Below are positions 53,506 to 62,478 of a stretch of DNA of 64,000 bases, in pieces. Under the pieces are notes generated by a model. The model made no database searches. It saw only the letters and a list, made by a program, of their open reading frames with translations, and was not told where the DNA came from. Each line of letters opens with the position of its first letter. Positions within the stretch are counted from its first letter, which is position 1. The position numbers and the translations under genes were made by a program. This DNA comes from Paractinoplanes bogorensis. Its GTDB lineage: Bacteria; Actinomycetota; Actinomycetes; Mycobacteriales; Micromonosporaceae. Location of the stretch: NCBI RefSeq assembly GCF_018829635.1, contig NZ_JAHKKG010000004.1, forward strand, positions 1 to 64,000. The letters are read 5' to 3'.

Positions 53506-54033
53506 ATGCCCACGTTGATCGCGCCGACCGTCCGCCTGCACAAGAGCTGGGTCGAGGCCCGCGACGAGTGGGAGCCGGGCGCACACATGGACGGTCACGG
53601 CGTACGGGAAACCGATGATCTTGACTCTGATCCGGGGTTCGCCGCGTGGGTGGCCGATCTTCTCCGGCAGGAGGACACGGCGATCCCGCCCGTCGAAGGG
53701 TGGGTGCACTGCACCTATCGCTGGATCGTCGAGGACGACCGGTATCTGGGCTCGATCTCGCTGCGGCACACGCTGAACGAGCTGCTGTTCGAGATGGGTG
53801 GCCACATCGGCTACGGTCTGCGCCCCTCGGCGCGAGGGCGGGGGCTGGCCTCGTGGGCCCTCGGGCCGACCCTCGAGACGGCGCGCACGCTGGGCATCGA
53901 CCCCGTCCTGATCACGTGCGTGCCGGCCAACCTGGCGTCGGCCCGGGTCATCCGGAAACACGGCGGCGTCTACGAGGACACGCGCACCACCGGCCCGCAC
54001 ACCGTCCAGCGCTACTGGATCACCCTCGGCTAG
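53506..54033 (+). CDS. GNAT-family acetyltransferase
   Basis: 175 aa. The acetyl-CoA binding loop region reads GYGLRPSARGRGLASWALGPTLE with the RGRGLA motif intact. The following segment DPVLITCVPANLASARVIRKHGGVYED is a standard GNAT end. It lies nine bases after the DUF305-like gene and ten bases before the phosphatase gene. This resembles the group of predicted N-acetyltransferases annotated as acting on small amines; the substrate is unknown. Confidence 0.88.
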   Translation: MPTLIAPTVRLHKSWVEARDEWEPGAHMDGHGVRETDDLDSDPGFAAWVADLLRQEDTAIPPVEGWVHCTYRWIVEDDRYLGSISLRHTLNELLFEMGGHIGYGLRPSARGRGLASWALGPTLETARTLGIDPVLITCVPANLASARVIRKHGGVYEDTRTTGPHTVQRYWITLG

Positions 54034-54043
54034 CCTGACCGGG

Positions 54044-54820
54044 ATGGATCGAGATCTTGCCGCGGCCCGCGAGCTGGCAGCCGGCCTGGCGGTACGCGCC
54101 GGTCGGTTGCAGCTCGAACGCCACGACACCCTGCGGGTCGGCGCGCCCAAGGCCCACGCCAACGACGTCGTCTCCGATGTCGACATCGCCAGCGAGCAGC
54201 TCATCGTGGAGGCGATCCGCGAGGCCTTCCCGGACGACGCGGTGCAGGCCGAAGAGGGCCACGGCCGTACGGGCAACAGCGGCTGGACCTGGGTCATCGA
54301 CCCGCTCGACGGCACCCGCAACTACATCAGCCGGACCGGGCCGTGGTCCGTGTGCATCGCGCTCTACCAGGGCGAACAGGCCCGGGTCGCGGTCGTGCAC
54401 GAGCCGGTGGCGGGCGAGACGTTCAGCGCCGTCGACGGCGGCGGGGCGCTGCTCAACGGCCAGAGCATCGTGGCGTCGAGCGGGCCGCCGCTGGCCGAGG
54501 CACTGGTCGGGGTGAGCTTCCAGCCCAACCCGGCCACCAAGGAACGGGCGGGCAAAGTGATCCGCGACCTGCTGCCGGTGTCCGGCGACATCCGGCGGTT
54601 GCCGGCCGCGCTCAACCTGGTCTACCAGGCCGCCGGACGCCTCGACGGCGGCCTGTGCCTGGACACGAACCTGTGGGACATCGCGGCGGGCGCCCTGATC
54701 GCCCGCGAGGCCGGCGTGATCCTGGGCGGCCACGGCGAAGACTTCACCACCGAGCTGACGATCGGCGCCGCTCCCGGCTTGTGGCCGACCCTGTCGGAGC
54801 GGGTCCGCGCCACGGCTTAG
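54044..54820 (+). CDS. Inositol monophosphatase family protein
   Basis: 258 aa. The metal-binding motifs of the family are AEEGHGRTG, WVIDPLDGTRNYISR (Asp-x-Leu-Asp-Gly-Thr) and the C-terminal NLWDIAAGALIAREAGV. Such enzymes dephosphorylate inositol phosphate, histidinol phosphate or related sugar phosphates with magnesium. No histidine or inositol genes are adjacent, so the substrate stays open. Its stop overlaps the convergent response regulator by four bases. Confidence 0.92.
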   Translation: MDRDLAAARELAAGLAVRAGRLQLERHDTLRVGAPKAHANDVVSDVDIASEQLIVEAIREAFPDDAVQAEEGHGRTGNSGWTWVIDPLDGTRNYISRTGPWSVCIALYQGEQARVAVVHEPVAGETFSAVDGGGALLNGQSIVASSGPPLAEALVGVSFQPNPATKERAGKVIRDLLPVSGDIRRLPAALNLVYQAAGRLDGGLCLDTNLWDIAAGALIAREAGVILGGHGEDFTTELTIGAAPGLWPTLSERVRATA

Positions 54821-55455
54821 CCGAGGAGTTTGCGCTCCCAGGCCCACGCCGCGATCTCGACGCGGTTGCGGGCGTTCAGCTTGGTCATGACGCTGCCCAC
54901 GTGGGTCTTGACCGTGCCGATCGAGATGAACAGCTGGGCCGCGATCTCGGCGTTGGTCAGGCCCTTCGCGGCCAGTCTGACCACGTCGAGTTCGCGCGGT
55001 GACAGGCCGCCGTCGTCGTTGGTGGGGGCGGGCGGGGACAGGTGCTCCAGCAGTCGCACCGTGATGGACGGGCTGATCAGGGCGTCTCCGCTGACCGCGG
55101 CCCGCACCGCCTCGACCAGCAGCGCGGGGCCCGAGTCCTTCAGCAGGAAGCCGGCCGCGCCGTTGCGCAGCGCCTGGTGGACGTACTCGTCGAGGTCGAA
55201 GGTGGTCACCACGACCACCTTGACCGGCTCGGTCACGCCGGGGCCGGACAGCAGCCGGAGCGCCTCGAGGCCGTCCATCTTGGGCATGCGGATGTCGAGC
55301 AGGGCCACGTCGGGCTTGAGTTTGCGGGCCAGGGCGACCGCCTCGACGCCGTCGTTGGCCTCGCCGACCACTTCCATGTCGGGCTGGGCGCCGATGATCA
55401 TGCCGAATCCGGTGCGGACCATGGCCTGGTCGTCGGCGATCAAGACACGGATCAT
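54817..55455 (-). CDS. NarL/LuxR-family response regulator
   Basis: 212 aa. The receiver domain has the Asp pair in LIADDQAM, the phospho-acceptor Asp in VALLDIRMPKMDG (about residue 54) and the Lys in FLLKDSGP. The C-terminal LuxR helix-turn-helix reads LSPRELDVVRLAAKGLTNAE. It overlaps its kinase gene by four bases. The divergent ABC transporter operon starting at 56792 is the likely target, by analogy with DesK/LiaS-type pairs beside exporters. Confidence 0.94.
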   Translation of the reverse strand: MIRVLIADDQAMVRTGFGMIIGAQPDMEVVGEANDGVEAVALARKLKPDVALLDIRMPKMDGLEALRLLSGPGVTEPVKVVVVTTFDLDEYVHQALRNGAAGFLLKDSGPALLVEAVRAAVSGDALISPSITVRLLEHLSPPAPTNDDGGLSPRELDVVRLAAKGLTNAEIAAQLFISIGTVKTHVGSVMTKLNARNRVEIAAWAWERKLLG

Positions 55456-56642
55456 GTCGTCGTCCTCGAGTCGATCGGGAACGCGGCGTCGACCACCCAG
55501 CCGCCCTCGATGCCGGGCATGGCCGAGATGCGGCCGCCCGCCGCGCGGACCCGTTCGGTCAGGCCCACGAGACCGTACCCCGGACGGTCGCGCGGTGCGG
55601 GCGTGCGGGCCGGAGTCACCCCGTCGTTGGCCACCCGCACCAGCAGCCACTCGGGGGTCCGGCGGATCCAGACGTCGGCCGCGGAGGCCGCCGGGGCGTG
55701 CTGGCGGATGTTGGTCAGCGCCTCCATTACCACCCGGTAGGCCGAGGTGGAGATCTCGACCGGCAGGCCGTCGAGGTCGCCGTCCAGGTGCATGCGGGCC
55801 TTGGGGCCGTTGCCGGGGGCGTTGAACTGCTCGAGCAGCGGGCCCAGCTCGTGCACGCCGGCCACGGGAGCGAGCGGCGCGTCCGGTTTCGACTCGGGGT
55901 CGCGCAGCACGCCGACCATCCGGCGCATCGAGGCCATCGTCTCGGCGCCGGCCTGCTCGATCTGGTCGAGGGCCTGCAGCACGCGTTTCGGGTCCTGCTC
56001 GGCGATGAACTTCGCGCCCTGGGCCTGCACGACGATCCCGGTCACGTGGTGGGCGATGAAGTCGTGCAGGTCGCGGGCGAACTCGGCGCGCTGCTCGGCC
56101 CGTACGGCGTCGAAGGCCCGCTGCCGGGACCCCTCGATGATCCGCAGGTAGATGCCGAGCCCGATGGCGGCCGCGGCGGCGAGCGCCTGGATCAGGCCGA
56201 AGATGACGTAGACGTACGTCTGACCGGCGCGCAGCGGCACGAAGCTGACCGCGGCGCCGACCACGACGATCGCCGAGAACCCGAGACCGGCCGTGGAGTG
56301 ACGCGCGACCACGTAACAGACACCGAGGAGCGCGGCCGACTCGGCGAGACCCCACGAGGGCCCGTACGAGGTATCGGCCTGAACCGACGACGCCAGGGTG
56401 ACCAGCAGCGAGAAGGCGCCGAGGGCCATCGCCACCTTGGGCAGGCGGGTCGATCCGGGCCGGTGCACGGGCAGCCAGACGGCGGCCGCGGCGATCGCCA
56501 GCAGCACCTTGATCAGGCCCAGCGGCTCGGAGCCCTGGAACAGGCCCTGGGCGACGTCGAAGATGCCCAGCAGCGCCATGGCACCCAACGCGGCGAGCTG
56601 GGCCAGGCGTCGCAGGATCATCCGGTTCGGGTTGTTCGGCAT
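55452..56642 (-). CDS. DesK/NarX-type membrane histidine kinase
   Basis: 396 aa from the ATG at 56642. About five to six membrane helices fill residues 10-170 with no large extracellular loop. The HisKA_3 domain shows the phospho-acceptor in FARDLHDFIAHHVTG. The HATPase_c domain has the N box EALTNIRQHA and a GYGLVGLTERV G box. It partners the response regulator with which it overlaps. Small-loop kinases of this kind often sense the membrane or an adjacent ABC transporter, and one is divergently encoded here. Confidence 0.93.
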   Translation of the reverse strand: MPNNPNRMILRRLAQLAALGAMALLGIFDVAQGLFQGSEPLGLIKVLLAIAAAAVWLPVHRPGSTRLPKVAMALGAFSLLVTLASSVQADTSYGPSWGLAESAALLGVCYVVARHSTAGLGFSAIVVVGAAVSFVPLRAGQTYVYVIFGLIQALAAAAAIGLGIYLRIIEGSRQRAFDAVRAEQRAEFARDLHDFIAHHVTGIVVQAQGAKFIAEQDPKRVLQALDQIEQAGAETMASMRRMVGVLRDPESKPDAPLAPVAGVHELGPLLEQFNAPGNGPKARMHLDGDLDGLPVEISTSAYRVVMEALTNIRQHAPAASAADVWIRRTPEWLLVRVANDGVTPARTPAPRDRPGYGLVGLTERVRAAGGRISAMPGIEGGWVVDAAFPIDSRTTT

Positions 56643-56791
56643 CGTCACCCAGCGTATGCGCTGGTGCCGGGTGTCCCATCGGCCGAAAGTCAGATCCATC
56701 GCCCTCGCTGAGCCTGGCCCGCGACCGATGTGCCGCCCGACCGGCTGCCCCCATGATCTGCCACGACGAAAACAACGGAGTGGGAGACATA

Positions 56792-57544
56792 ATGCTGACG
56801 CAGAGCGTGGACACGCTGGCCGCGGTCGCCGCCGTGGACCTGGTCAAGGTCTACGGCAGTGGCGACACCGCGGTGCGGGCGCTGGACGGGGTGACCGTGG
56901 GGTTCGCCCGGGCCCAGTTCACCGCGATCATGGGTCCGTCCGGGTCCGGCAAGTCCACCCTGATGCATTGCCTGGCCGGTCTGGACACGGCCACCAGCGG
57001 GCAGGCGCTGCTGGGCGGCACCGACCTGACCAAGCAGAGCGACAAGGTGCTGACCAAGGTGCGCCGGGAGCGGATCGGGTTCGTCTTCCAGGCGTTCAAC
57101 CTGCTGCCCCAGCTGACCGCGGCGCAGAACATCACGCTGCCGCTCGAGCTGGCCGGCCGCCGTCCCGACGCGCACCTGTACGGGCATCTGACCGAGTCGC
57201 TGGGCATCGTGGGCCGGCTCGGCCACCGCCCGGGTGAGCTCTCCGGCGGCCAGCAGCAGCGGGTGGCCCTGGCCCGGGCGCTGATGTCGCGTCCCGAGGT
57301 GGTGTTCGCCGACGAGCCGACCGGCAACCTGGACTCCCGTTCGGGGGCCGAGGTGTTGTTGTTCCTCCGTAATTCCGTACGGGAACTGGGTCAGACGATC
57401 GTCATGGTCACCCACGATCCGGGTGCCGCCGCCTACGCGGACCGGGTCGTGCTGCTGGCCGACGGGCGGGTGGCGGGCGAGATCGACCGCCCCGACATCG
57501 CCTCGGTCACCGACGCCCTGCAGAGCCTGGCGGTCGCCCGATGA
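56792..57544 (+). CDS. ABC transporter ATPase (LolD/MacB type)
   Basis: 250 aa from the ATG at 56792, with GGGAG upstream. Walker A is GPSGSGKST, the signature is LSGGQQQRVALARAL, Walker B is VVFADEPTGN and the His switch is MVTHDP, all intact. The subfamily partners FtsX-type permeases and drives extrusion of lipids, peptides or antibiotics by mechanotransmission. It overlaps the permease gene by four bases. Confidence 0.95.
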   Translation: MLTQSVDTLAAVAAVDLVKVYGSGDTAVRALDGVTVGFARAQFTAIMGPSGSGKSTLMHCLAGLDTATSGQALLGGTDLTKQSDKVLTKVRRERIGFVFQAFNLLPQLTAAQNITLPLELAGRRPDAHLYGHLTESLGIVGRLGHRPGELSGGQQQRVALARALMSRPEVVFADEPTGNLDSRSGAEVLLFLRNSVRELGQTIVMVTHDPGAAAYADRVVLLADGRVAGEIDRPDIASVTDALQSLAVAR

Positions 57545-60075
57545 GTGTGCTCCGCACCCAGTTGCGCGGCGTCGCCCGCCGCCCGTCCCGCCTGCTGCTG
57601 ACCGGTCTGGCCGTGCTGGTCGTCTCGTTCGTCGTCTACGCCACGGTGCTGGCCCAGCAGATCACCGAGCGCAGCGTGCTCAACGGCCTCAGCGGCACCC
57701 CCGAGGCGGCCGGCGTGGTGGTGCGCAACGGCACGGTCACCTCGGCCGAGCTCGCCGCCGTACGGAAGATCCCCGGTGTCGCCGAGGCGGTCGGCCGGGC
57801 CGAGAACGGCGGTCAGGTCGGCGGCGAGTATTTATCGTTGGTCGGCGACCCCGGCACCGGCCCGCTCGCGCTGGCCACGGTCAGCCAGGGGCGCTACCCC
57901 GGCAAGGCGGGCGAGATCGCGGTCACCCCGCGTACGGTCGAACGGATGGGCCTGCAACTCGGCTCGACGGTGTCGGCGCAGGTCCGCTACGACGAACAGG
58001 GCAAGCCGCTCGCGCCGACGAAGCTGACCGTGGTCGGCGTGGTGAACGTCCGGGACGACTACGGCTTCCAGGCGTACGCCCCCACCGATGCGATCCTGAA
58101 GCTGGGCGGCTACGACTACCTCAACCAGATCGATGTGCGCCTGGCCCCCGGCGCCGACGCGGCCGCCGTGATGAACCAGGTCAACGCCGTCGTCGCCGCG
58201 GTCAAGCTCAAGCCCGAGGAGCAGCGCGCGCAGGTTCAGGACGGCGCTTCCGTACGCCTCGAGGAGGCCGAGGCCGCCGCCGAGGAGATCAACGCGATCT
58301 TCGCCGTCATCGCCATGTTCATCGCCATCGCCGTCGTCGCCGCGGGCCTGGTCGCCACGTCGACGTTCCGCATCGTGTTCGCCCAGCGGATGCGCCAGCT
58401 GGCCCTGCTGCGCGCGGTCGGCGCCGGCCGCGGCTCGATCATCCGGGCCCTGGCCGTCGAGGGCGCCCTGACCGGCCTGGCCACGGGTCTGACCGGCGTG
58501 CTGCTCGCGCTCGGCGCGGGTCACCTGGTCCCGGTCGTGGCCGGCTGGTCCGGCGCGGACATCTCCTCGCCCGGGTTCCCGATCCCGGCCGCGCTGCTCA
58601 CCGTCCTGCTGGCGGTCGTGCTGACCACGGTGGCCGTGCTCGCCCCGGCCGTCTCGGCCGCGCGGGTGTCGCCGCTGGAGGCGCTGCGCGGCGCGGGCAC
58701 GACCGGCGCCCGCCGCGACATCGGCAAGCTGCGCTGGGCCGCCGGCATCGTGCTGCTCGTCGGCGCGGGGCTGACCGCGGCCTACCTCGTGGCCAACCTG
58801 CCGAGCCGCGACGCCACCGACTACAGCCCCCAGCGGAACCTGTTCGCGCTGGTCGCCTCGGGTGCCTTCGCCTTCTTCGCCCTGGTCGCGCTGGGCCCGG
58901 TGCTGGTCCGGCCGGTGCTCGGGCTGATCGGCTGGCCGCTGCGCCGCTCGGGCCCGGTCGGCCGGTTGGCCGCCGGGGGAGTAGGTGCGGCGCCACGCCG
59001 GGCCGCTGCCGTCTCGGTCGTGGTCGCGCTCGGTGTCACGCTGATCGCCGGCACGCTGGTCGGCGGGGCGTCGCTGCGGGTGCTGGCCGACCGCGAGCTG
59101 GCCGCGTCGGTGCCTTCCGACTACGAGATGCGGGGCGTCGACGACGCCCCGGTGCCGGCGTCGCTGGCCGAGCAGTTGAAGCAGCGCGAGGAGCTCACCG
59201 ACGTCACCCCGTACCGGCGGATGAACATCAATCTGGGCACGTTCGAGGGCCTGGCCGCGACCGACCTGTCGATGACGGCGCTGCCCGAGCTCAAGAAGCT
59301 CGATGTCGTGGCGGGCTCGGTGGCCGACCTCGGCCCGGGCAAGGTCGTGCTCTCCGGGTTCGGGGCCGACACCAGCGGCAAGAAGGTCGGCGATCAGGTG
59401 CGGCTGGCGGCGGGCGACCGTACGGTCGACCTCACGGTGGTGGCCCAGTTCGCCGGGGACGCGCCGCTGCACGCCTCGGCCGTGCTCGACCCGGCCGACC
59501 TCACCAGGCTGGGCGCCCCCGCGGCCACGTTCTCGGGTGTGCTGGCCAATGCCAAGGTGGCGGGCGAGACCGGCCGGACGAACGGCAACCGGGCGATCCA
59601 GGACACGCAGGTCGCCGCGGGCGGCAAGTGGCGGGTCGACGTGCTGGCCGACCAGCGCGACCAGCTCAACGACAACGTCAACACGCTGCTGCTGATCGCG
59701 ATCGGCCTGGTCGGGCTGACGGTGATCATCGCGGTGGTCGGCGTCGGCACCACCACCGCGCTGTCGGTGGTCGAGCGGGTCCGTGAGTCCGGGGTGCTGC
59801 GCGCCGTCGGCCTCTCCAAGAGCGGGCTGCGGGCGATGCTGACGACGGAGTCGGCCCTGTACGGGGCGATCGGCGCCGCCGTCGGGCTGGTGCTGGGCAT
59901 CCCGTACGCCTGGCTGGCGGTCAAGGGGCTCGGCCTGAACGCGCCCTTCGCCGTGCCGTACGGCCAGCTCGCGATCGTGTTCCTGGTGCTCGTCGCGATG
60001 ACCGCCCTGGCCGGGGTGCTGCCGGCCCGGCGCGCGGCCAAGGTGAGCCCGGTCGCGGCGCTCGGAACGGAGTAG
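57541..60075 (+). CDS. FtsX-family ABC permease
   Basis: 844 aa. It has an N-terminal membrane helix (about 15-40), a large extracellular domain (about 45-250), then three helices forming an FtsX domain (TFRIVFAQRMRQLALLRAVGA). A second membrane group follows (about 400-500), with a second extracellular domain and a C-terminal FtsX domain (VVERVRESGVLRAVGLSKSG). This is the typical double-FtsX layout. With its ATPase it forms an exporter or mechanosensing module, probably regulated by the divergent two-component system. A perfect terminator hairpin follows the stop. Confidence 0.94.
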   Translation: MSVLRTQLRGVARRPSRLLLTGLAVLVVSFVVYATVLAQQITERSVLNGLSGTPEAAGVVVRNGTVTSAELAAVRKIPGVAEAVGRAENGGQVGGEYLSLVGDPGTGPLALATVSQGRYPGKAGEIAVTPRTVERMGLQLGSTVSAQVRYDEQGKPLAPTKLTVVGVVNVRDDYGFQAYAPTDAILKLGGYDYLNQIDVRLAPGADAAAVMNQVNAVVAAVKLKPEEQRAQVQDGASVRLEEAEAAAEEINAIFAVIAMFIAIAVVAAGLVATSTFRIVFAQRMRQLALLRAVGAGRGSIIRALAVEGALTGLATGLTGVLLALGAGHLVPVVAGWSGADISSPGFPIPAALLTVLLAVVLTTVAVLAPAVSAARVSPLEALRGAGTTGARRDIGKLRWAAGIVLLVGAGLTAAYLVANLPSRDATDYSPQRNLFALVASGAFAFFALVALGPVLVRPVLGLIGWPLRRSGPVGRLAAGGVGAAPRRAAAVSVVVALGVTLIAGTLVGGASLRVLADRELAASVPSDYEMRGVDDAPVPASLAEQLKQREELTDVTPYRRMNINLGTFEGLAATDLSMTALPELKKLDVVAGSVADLGPGKVVLSGFGADTSGKKVGDQVRLAAGDRTVDLTVVAQFAGDAPLHASAVLDPADLTRLGAPAATFSGVLANAKVAGETGRTNGNRAIQDTQVAAGGKWRVDVLADQRDQLNDNVNTLLLIAIGLVGLTVIIAVVGVGTTTALSVVERVRESGVLRAVGLSKSGLRAMLTTESALYGAIGAAVGLVLGIPYAWLAVKGLGLNAPFAVPYGQLAIVFLVLVAMTALAGVLPARRAAKVSPVAALGTE

Positions 60076-60078
60076 TGA

Positions 60079-60112
60079 ACCGCGTGCGGAAGGCCGGCCT
60101 TCCGCACGCGGT
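60079..60112. terminator. Perfect 34-bp palindromic terminator
   Basis: ACCGCGTGCGGAAGGCC (60079-60095) is followed directly by its exact complement GGCCTTCCGCACGCGGT (60096-60112). The 17-bp arms have no spacer, so the loop would form from the innermost bases. It starts four bases after the permease stop. The rest of the gap to 60268 shows no gene. Confidence 0.85.
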
Positions 60113-60268
60113 CCATCTCCGGCATTTCCGGCTGAACGCCGCCGATCGGCCGGGGCCGGCGTGACAGTGGACGGTTTCGATCCCGGTCGGGCCTGGTTCG
60201 GGATAGCCGACTGATCACCCGTTCGATACCCTCACGCGCGGTTCGTATCTGATCAACGGGGGAGCAGC

Positions 60269-62473
60269 GTGGGACGTCGACTGGTGATAGGGGTGGGTGC
60301 CGCCGTCGCGGTGCTCGCCGCGGGCGGCGGTCTCGCCGTCCTCAACTGGCCCTCGGCGGGCGGTTCGGCGATCTTCGACGCCGGGATCGCCCCGGTGGCG
60401 GCGGCGCCGGGTGCCTCGGCCCCGCCCGTACGCACGAGCCTGGACGCGATCGACCTGTCCGCGCTCGGCCGGTCGTTCTCGCTGCCGCAGCGGTCCACCA
60501 AGCGGTTCAGCCTGGTCAGCGTGAACTGGACGAACCCCAAGGACGAGCCGGACGGCACCATCCAGGTGCGCACCCGCAGCGCGGCCACCGGCCGCTGGAC
60601 CGGCTGGCAGTCGCTGGACATCGCCGAGGCCGCGGTCGACCAGCCGGGCGAGCTCAAGACGGTGCGCGGGCGCACCGAGCCGATCTGGGCCGGGGCGTCG
60701 GACGGCGTGGCCGCCCGCATCGTGGGCGACGGGACCAAACCGCTCCCGGCCGGGCTGCGGCTCAAACTGATCGACCCCGACGCCACCACCGGCGGCACCG
60801 GCGGGATGGCCACGACTCCGCCGCCCGCTCCGCCGGTCAGTGAGGGCCCGCCGGCCGACTCCGGCGCCACGACCAGTCCGACCACTCCGGCCCCGGAAGC
60901 CACCACGCCCGCTCCCGAGGCCACCACGGTCGCGCCGAGGCCGACCACCACCGCCCCGACAAAAGCTCTGGTGAAGCCGCCGGCGATGCCCGCGGTGGTC
61001 TCCCGGGCCGGCTGGCGCGCCGACGAGAAGCTCGTGAAGGCGCCCCCGGCCATCGCCAAGGACGGCGTCAAGATGGTCTTCGTGCACCACACCGGGGTGA
61101 AGGCGGTGCCCTGCGCCCAGTCGGCGTCGCAGATCCGCAGCATCATGGCCAACGACATCGACGACGGCTTCGACGACCTGGGCTACAACTTCGTCGTCGA
61201 CTCCTGCGGCACGGTGTTCGAGGGCCGCGCGGGCGGCACCACCACCGCGGTCGTCGGCGCGCATGTGGCCGGTTTCAACACCGGCTCGGTCGGGATCGCG
61301 CTGCTCGGCGACTACACGAGCATCCGGCCGACGCAGGCCGCCCTCACGAAGATCGCCCAGCTCGCGGCGGCACGGCTGGGGGCGTACGGGAACGATGCCT
61401 CGACGTCGGTGGAGATGACCGCCGGTGTGGCCGGCAAGTTTCCGCTCGGCACCAAGGTGATGTTGCCGCGTCTGTCGGGGCACCGCGACGCCGCGCTGAC
61501 CGCCTGCCCGGGCACCAGCATGTACCCGCTGATGAATGTGATCCGGGCCCGTGCCCTGCTGCCCGGCCTGGCCATCACCGGCCTCACCGGCGGGCCGCTG
61601 GTCAGCGCGACCGGCAGCTACTACGTGAAGAACACGGCCCGGCTGTCCTGGACCGTCGGCGGCGACCCGGAGCAGGTCGGCCGCTACGACGTCCTGCTCG
61701 ACGACAAGGTGGTCCAGACGCTCACCGACGCCGCGGTGCGGACGGCCGACGTCGCGATCCCGGTCGGCGCGCATCGGCTGGCCGTCCGTGTCGTCACCAG
61801 GTCGGGCGCCTCCGACACGGTCACCTCGATCAAGGTGTTCGGTGACATGACCGCCCCGACCTTCCCGGCCGCGCCGTCGGTCACGCTGCGCACCGGCACC
61901 TATTCGACGACGGCGGTGCCGGTCACGGCGACGTTCCGCTCGGCCGACAACGTGCAGGTGTTCAGCCAGCGGGCCACCTCGCCGTCCGCGGTCGCGCTCA
62001 GCGCCGGCTCGACGGTGTGGAACCCCACGGTCAAGCCCGGGACCGCGCTCAAGTACACGGTGGAGGCGCGCGACTGGGCCGGCAACGTCGGCACCGTCTC
62101 GGCCACCCGCACCGTCGTCCAGATGCCGGAGAGCTCGGCCAAGAAGTTCGGCACCTGGTCGCCCCGGGTCGCCTCGACCTATCTGGGCGGCAAGGCCCTC
62201 GCCGCGTCGACGGCGAACGCCAAGCTGGCCTACACCTTCAACGGGCGCTCGGCCGCGCTGACCTTCACCCGGACGCCGGCCACCGGGGTCGCGTACGTGC
62301 TGCTCGACGGGGTCAAGGTGGCCACCGTCGACACGAAGGCGAGCACGACCACGCACCGCCAGACGATCTGGGTCAAGGCGCTGACCGCCAAGACCCACAC
62401 CGTCTCGGTCGTGGTGGCCGCGACCAAGGGCCGCCCGACGGTCATCTCGGACGGGCTGACCTACATCCCGTAA
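60269..62473 (+). CDS. Secreted PGRP-type N-acetylmuramoyl-L-alanine amidase
   Basis: 734 aa from GTG with a GGGGGAGC ribosome site. An N-terminal hydrophobic signal (LVIGVGAAVAVLAAGGGLAVL) is followed by a beta-rich region (about 60-175). A Pro/Thr/Ala linker (about 175-240) leads to an amidase_2/PGRP domain (about 245-430). Zinc ligands are visible as His in FVHHTG (about 273), His in SGHRD and Cys in TACPGT. Two to three immunoglobulin-like beta domains fill the C-terminal 300 residues. It should cleave peptidoglycan stem peptides outside the cell. It stands alone. Confidence 0.92.
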   Translation: MGRRLVIGVGAAVAVLAAGGGLAVLNWPSAGGSAIFDAGIAPVAAAPGASAPPVRTSLDAIDLSALGRSFSLPQRSTKRFSLVSVNWTNPKDEPDGTIQVRTRSAATGRWTGWQSLDIAEAAVDQPGELKTVRGRTEPIWAGASDGVAARIVGDGTKPLPAGLRLKLIDPDATTGGTGGMATTPPPAPPVSEGPPADSGATTSPTTPAPEATTPAPEATTVAPRPTTTAPTKALVKPPAMPAVVSRAGWRADEKLVKAPPAIAKDGVKMVFVHHTGVKAVPCAQSASQIRSIMANDIDDGFDDLGYNFVVDSCGTVFEGRAGGTTTAVVGAHVAGFNTGSVGIALLGDYTSIRPTQAALTKIAQLAAARLGAYGNDASTSVEMTAGVAGKFPLGTKVMLPRLSGHRDAALTACPGTSMYPLMNVIRARALLPGLAITGLTGGPLVSATGSYYVKNTARLSWTVGGDPEQVGRYDVLLDDKVVQTLTDAAVRTADVAIPVGAHRLAVRVVTRSGASDTVTSIKVFGDMTAPTFPAAPSVTLRTGTYSTTAVPVTATFRSADNVQVFSQRATSPSAVALSAGSTVWNPTVKPGTALKYTVEARDWAGNVGTVSATRTVVQMPESSAKKFGTWSPRVASTYLGGKALAASTANAKLAYTFNGRSAALTFTRTPATGVAYVLLDGVKVATVDTKASTTTHRQTIWVKALTAKTHTVSVVVAATKGRPTVISDGLTYIP

Positions 62474-62478
62474 CCCGG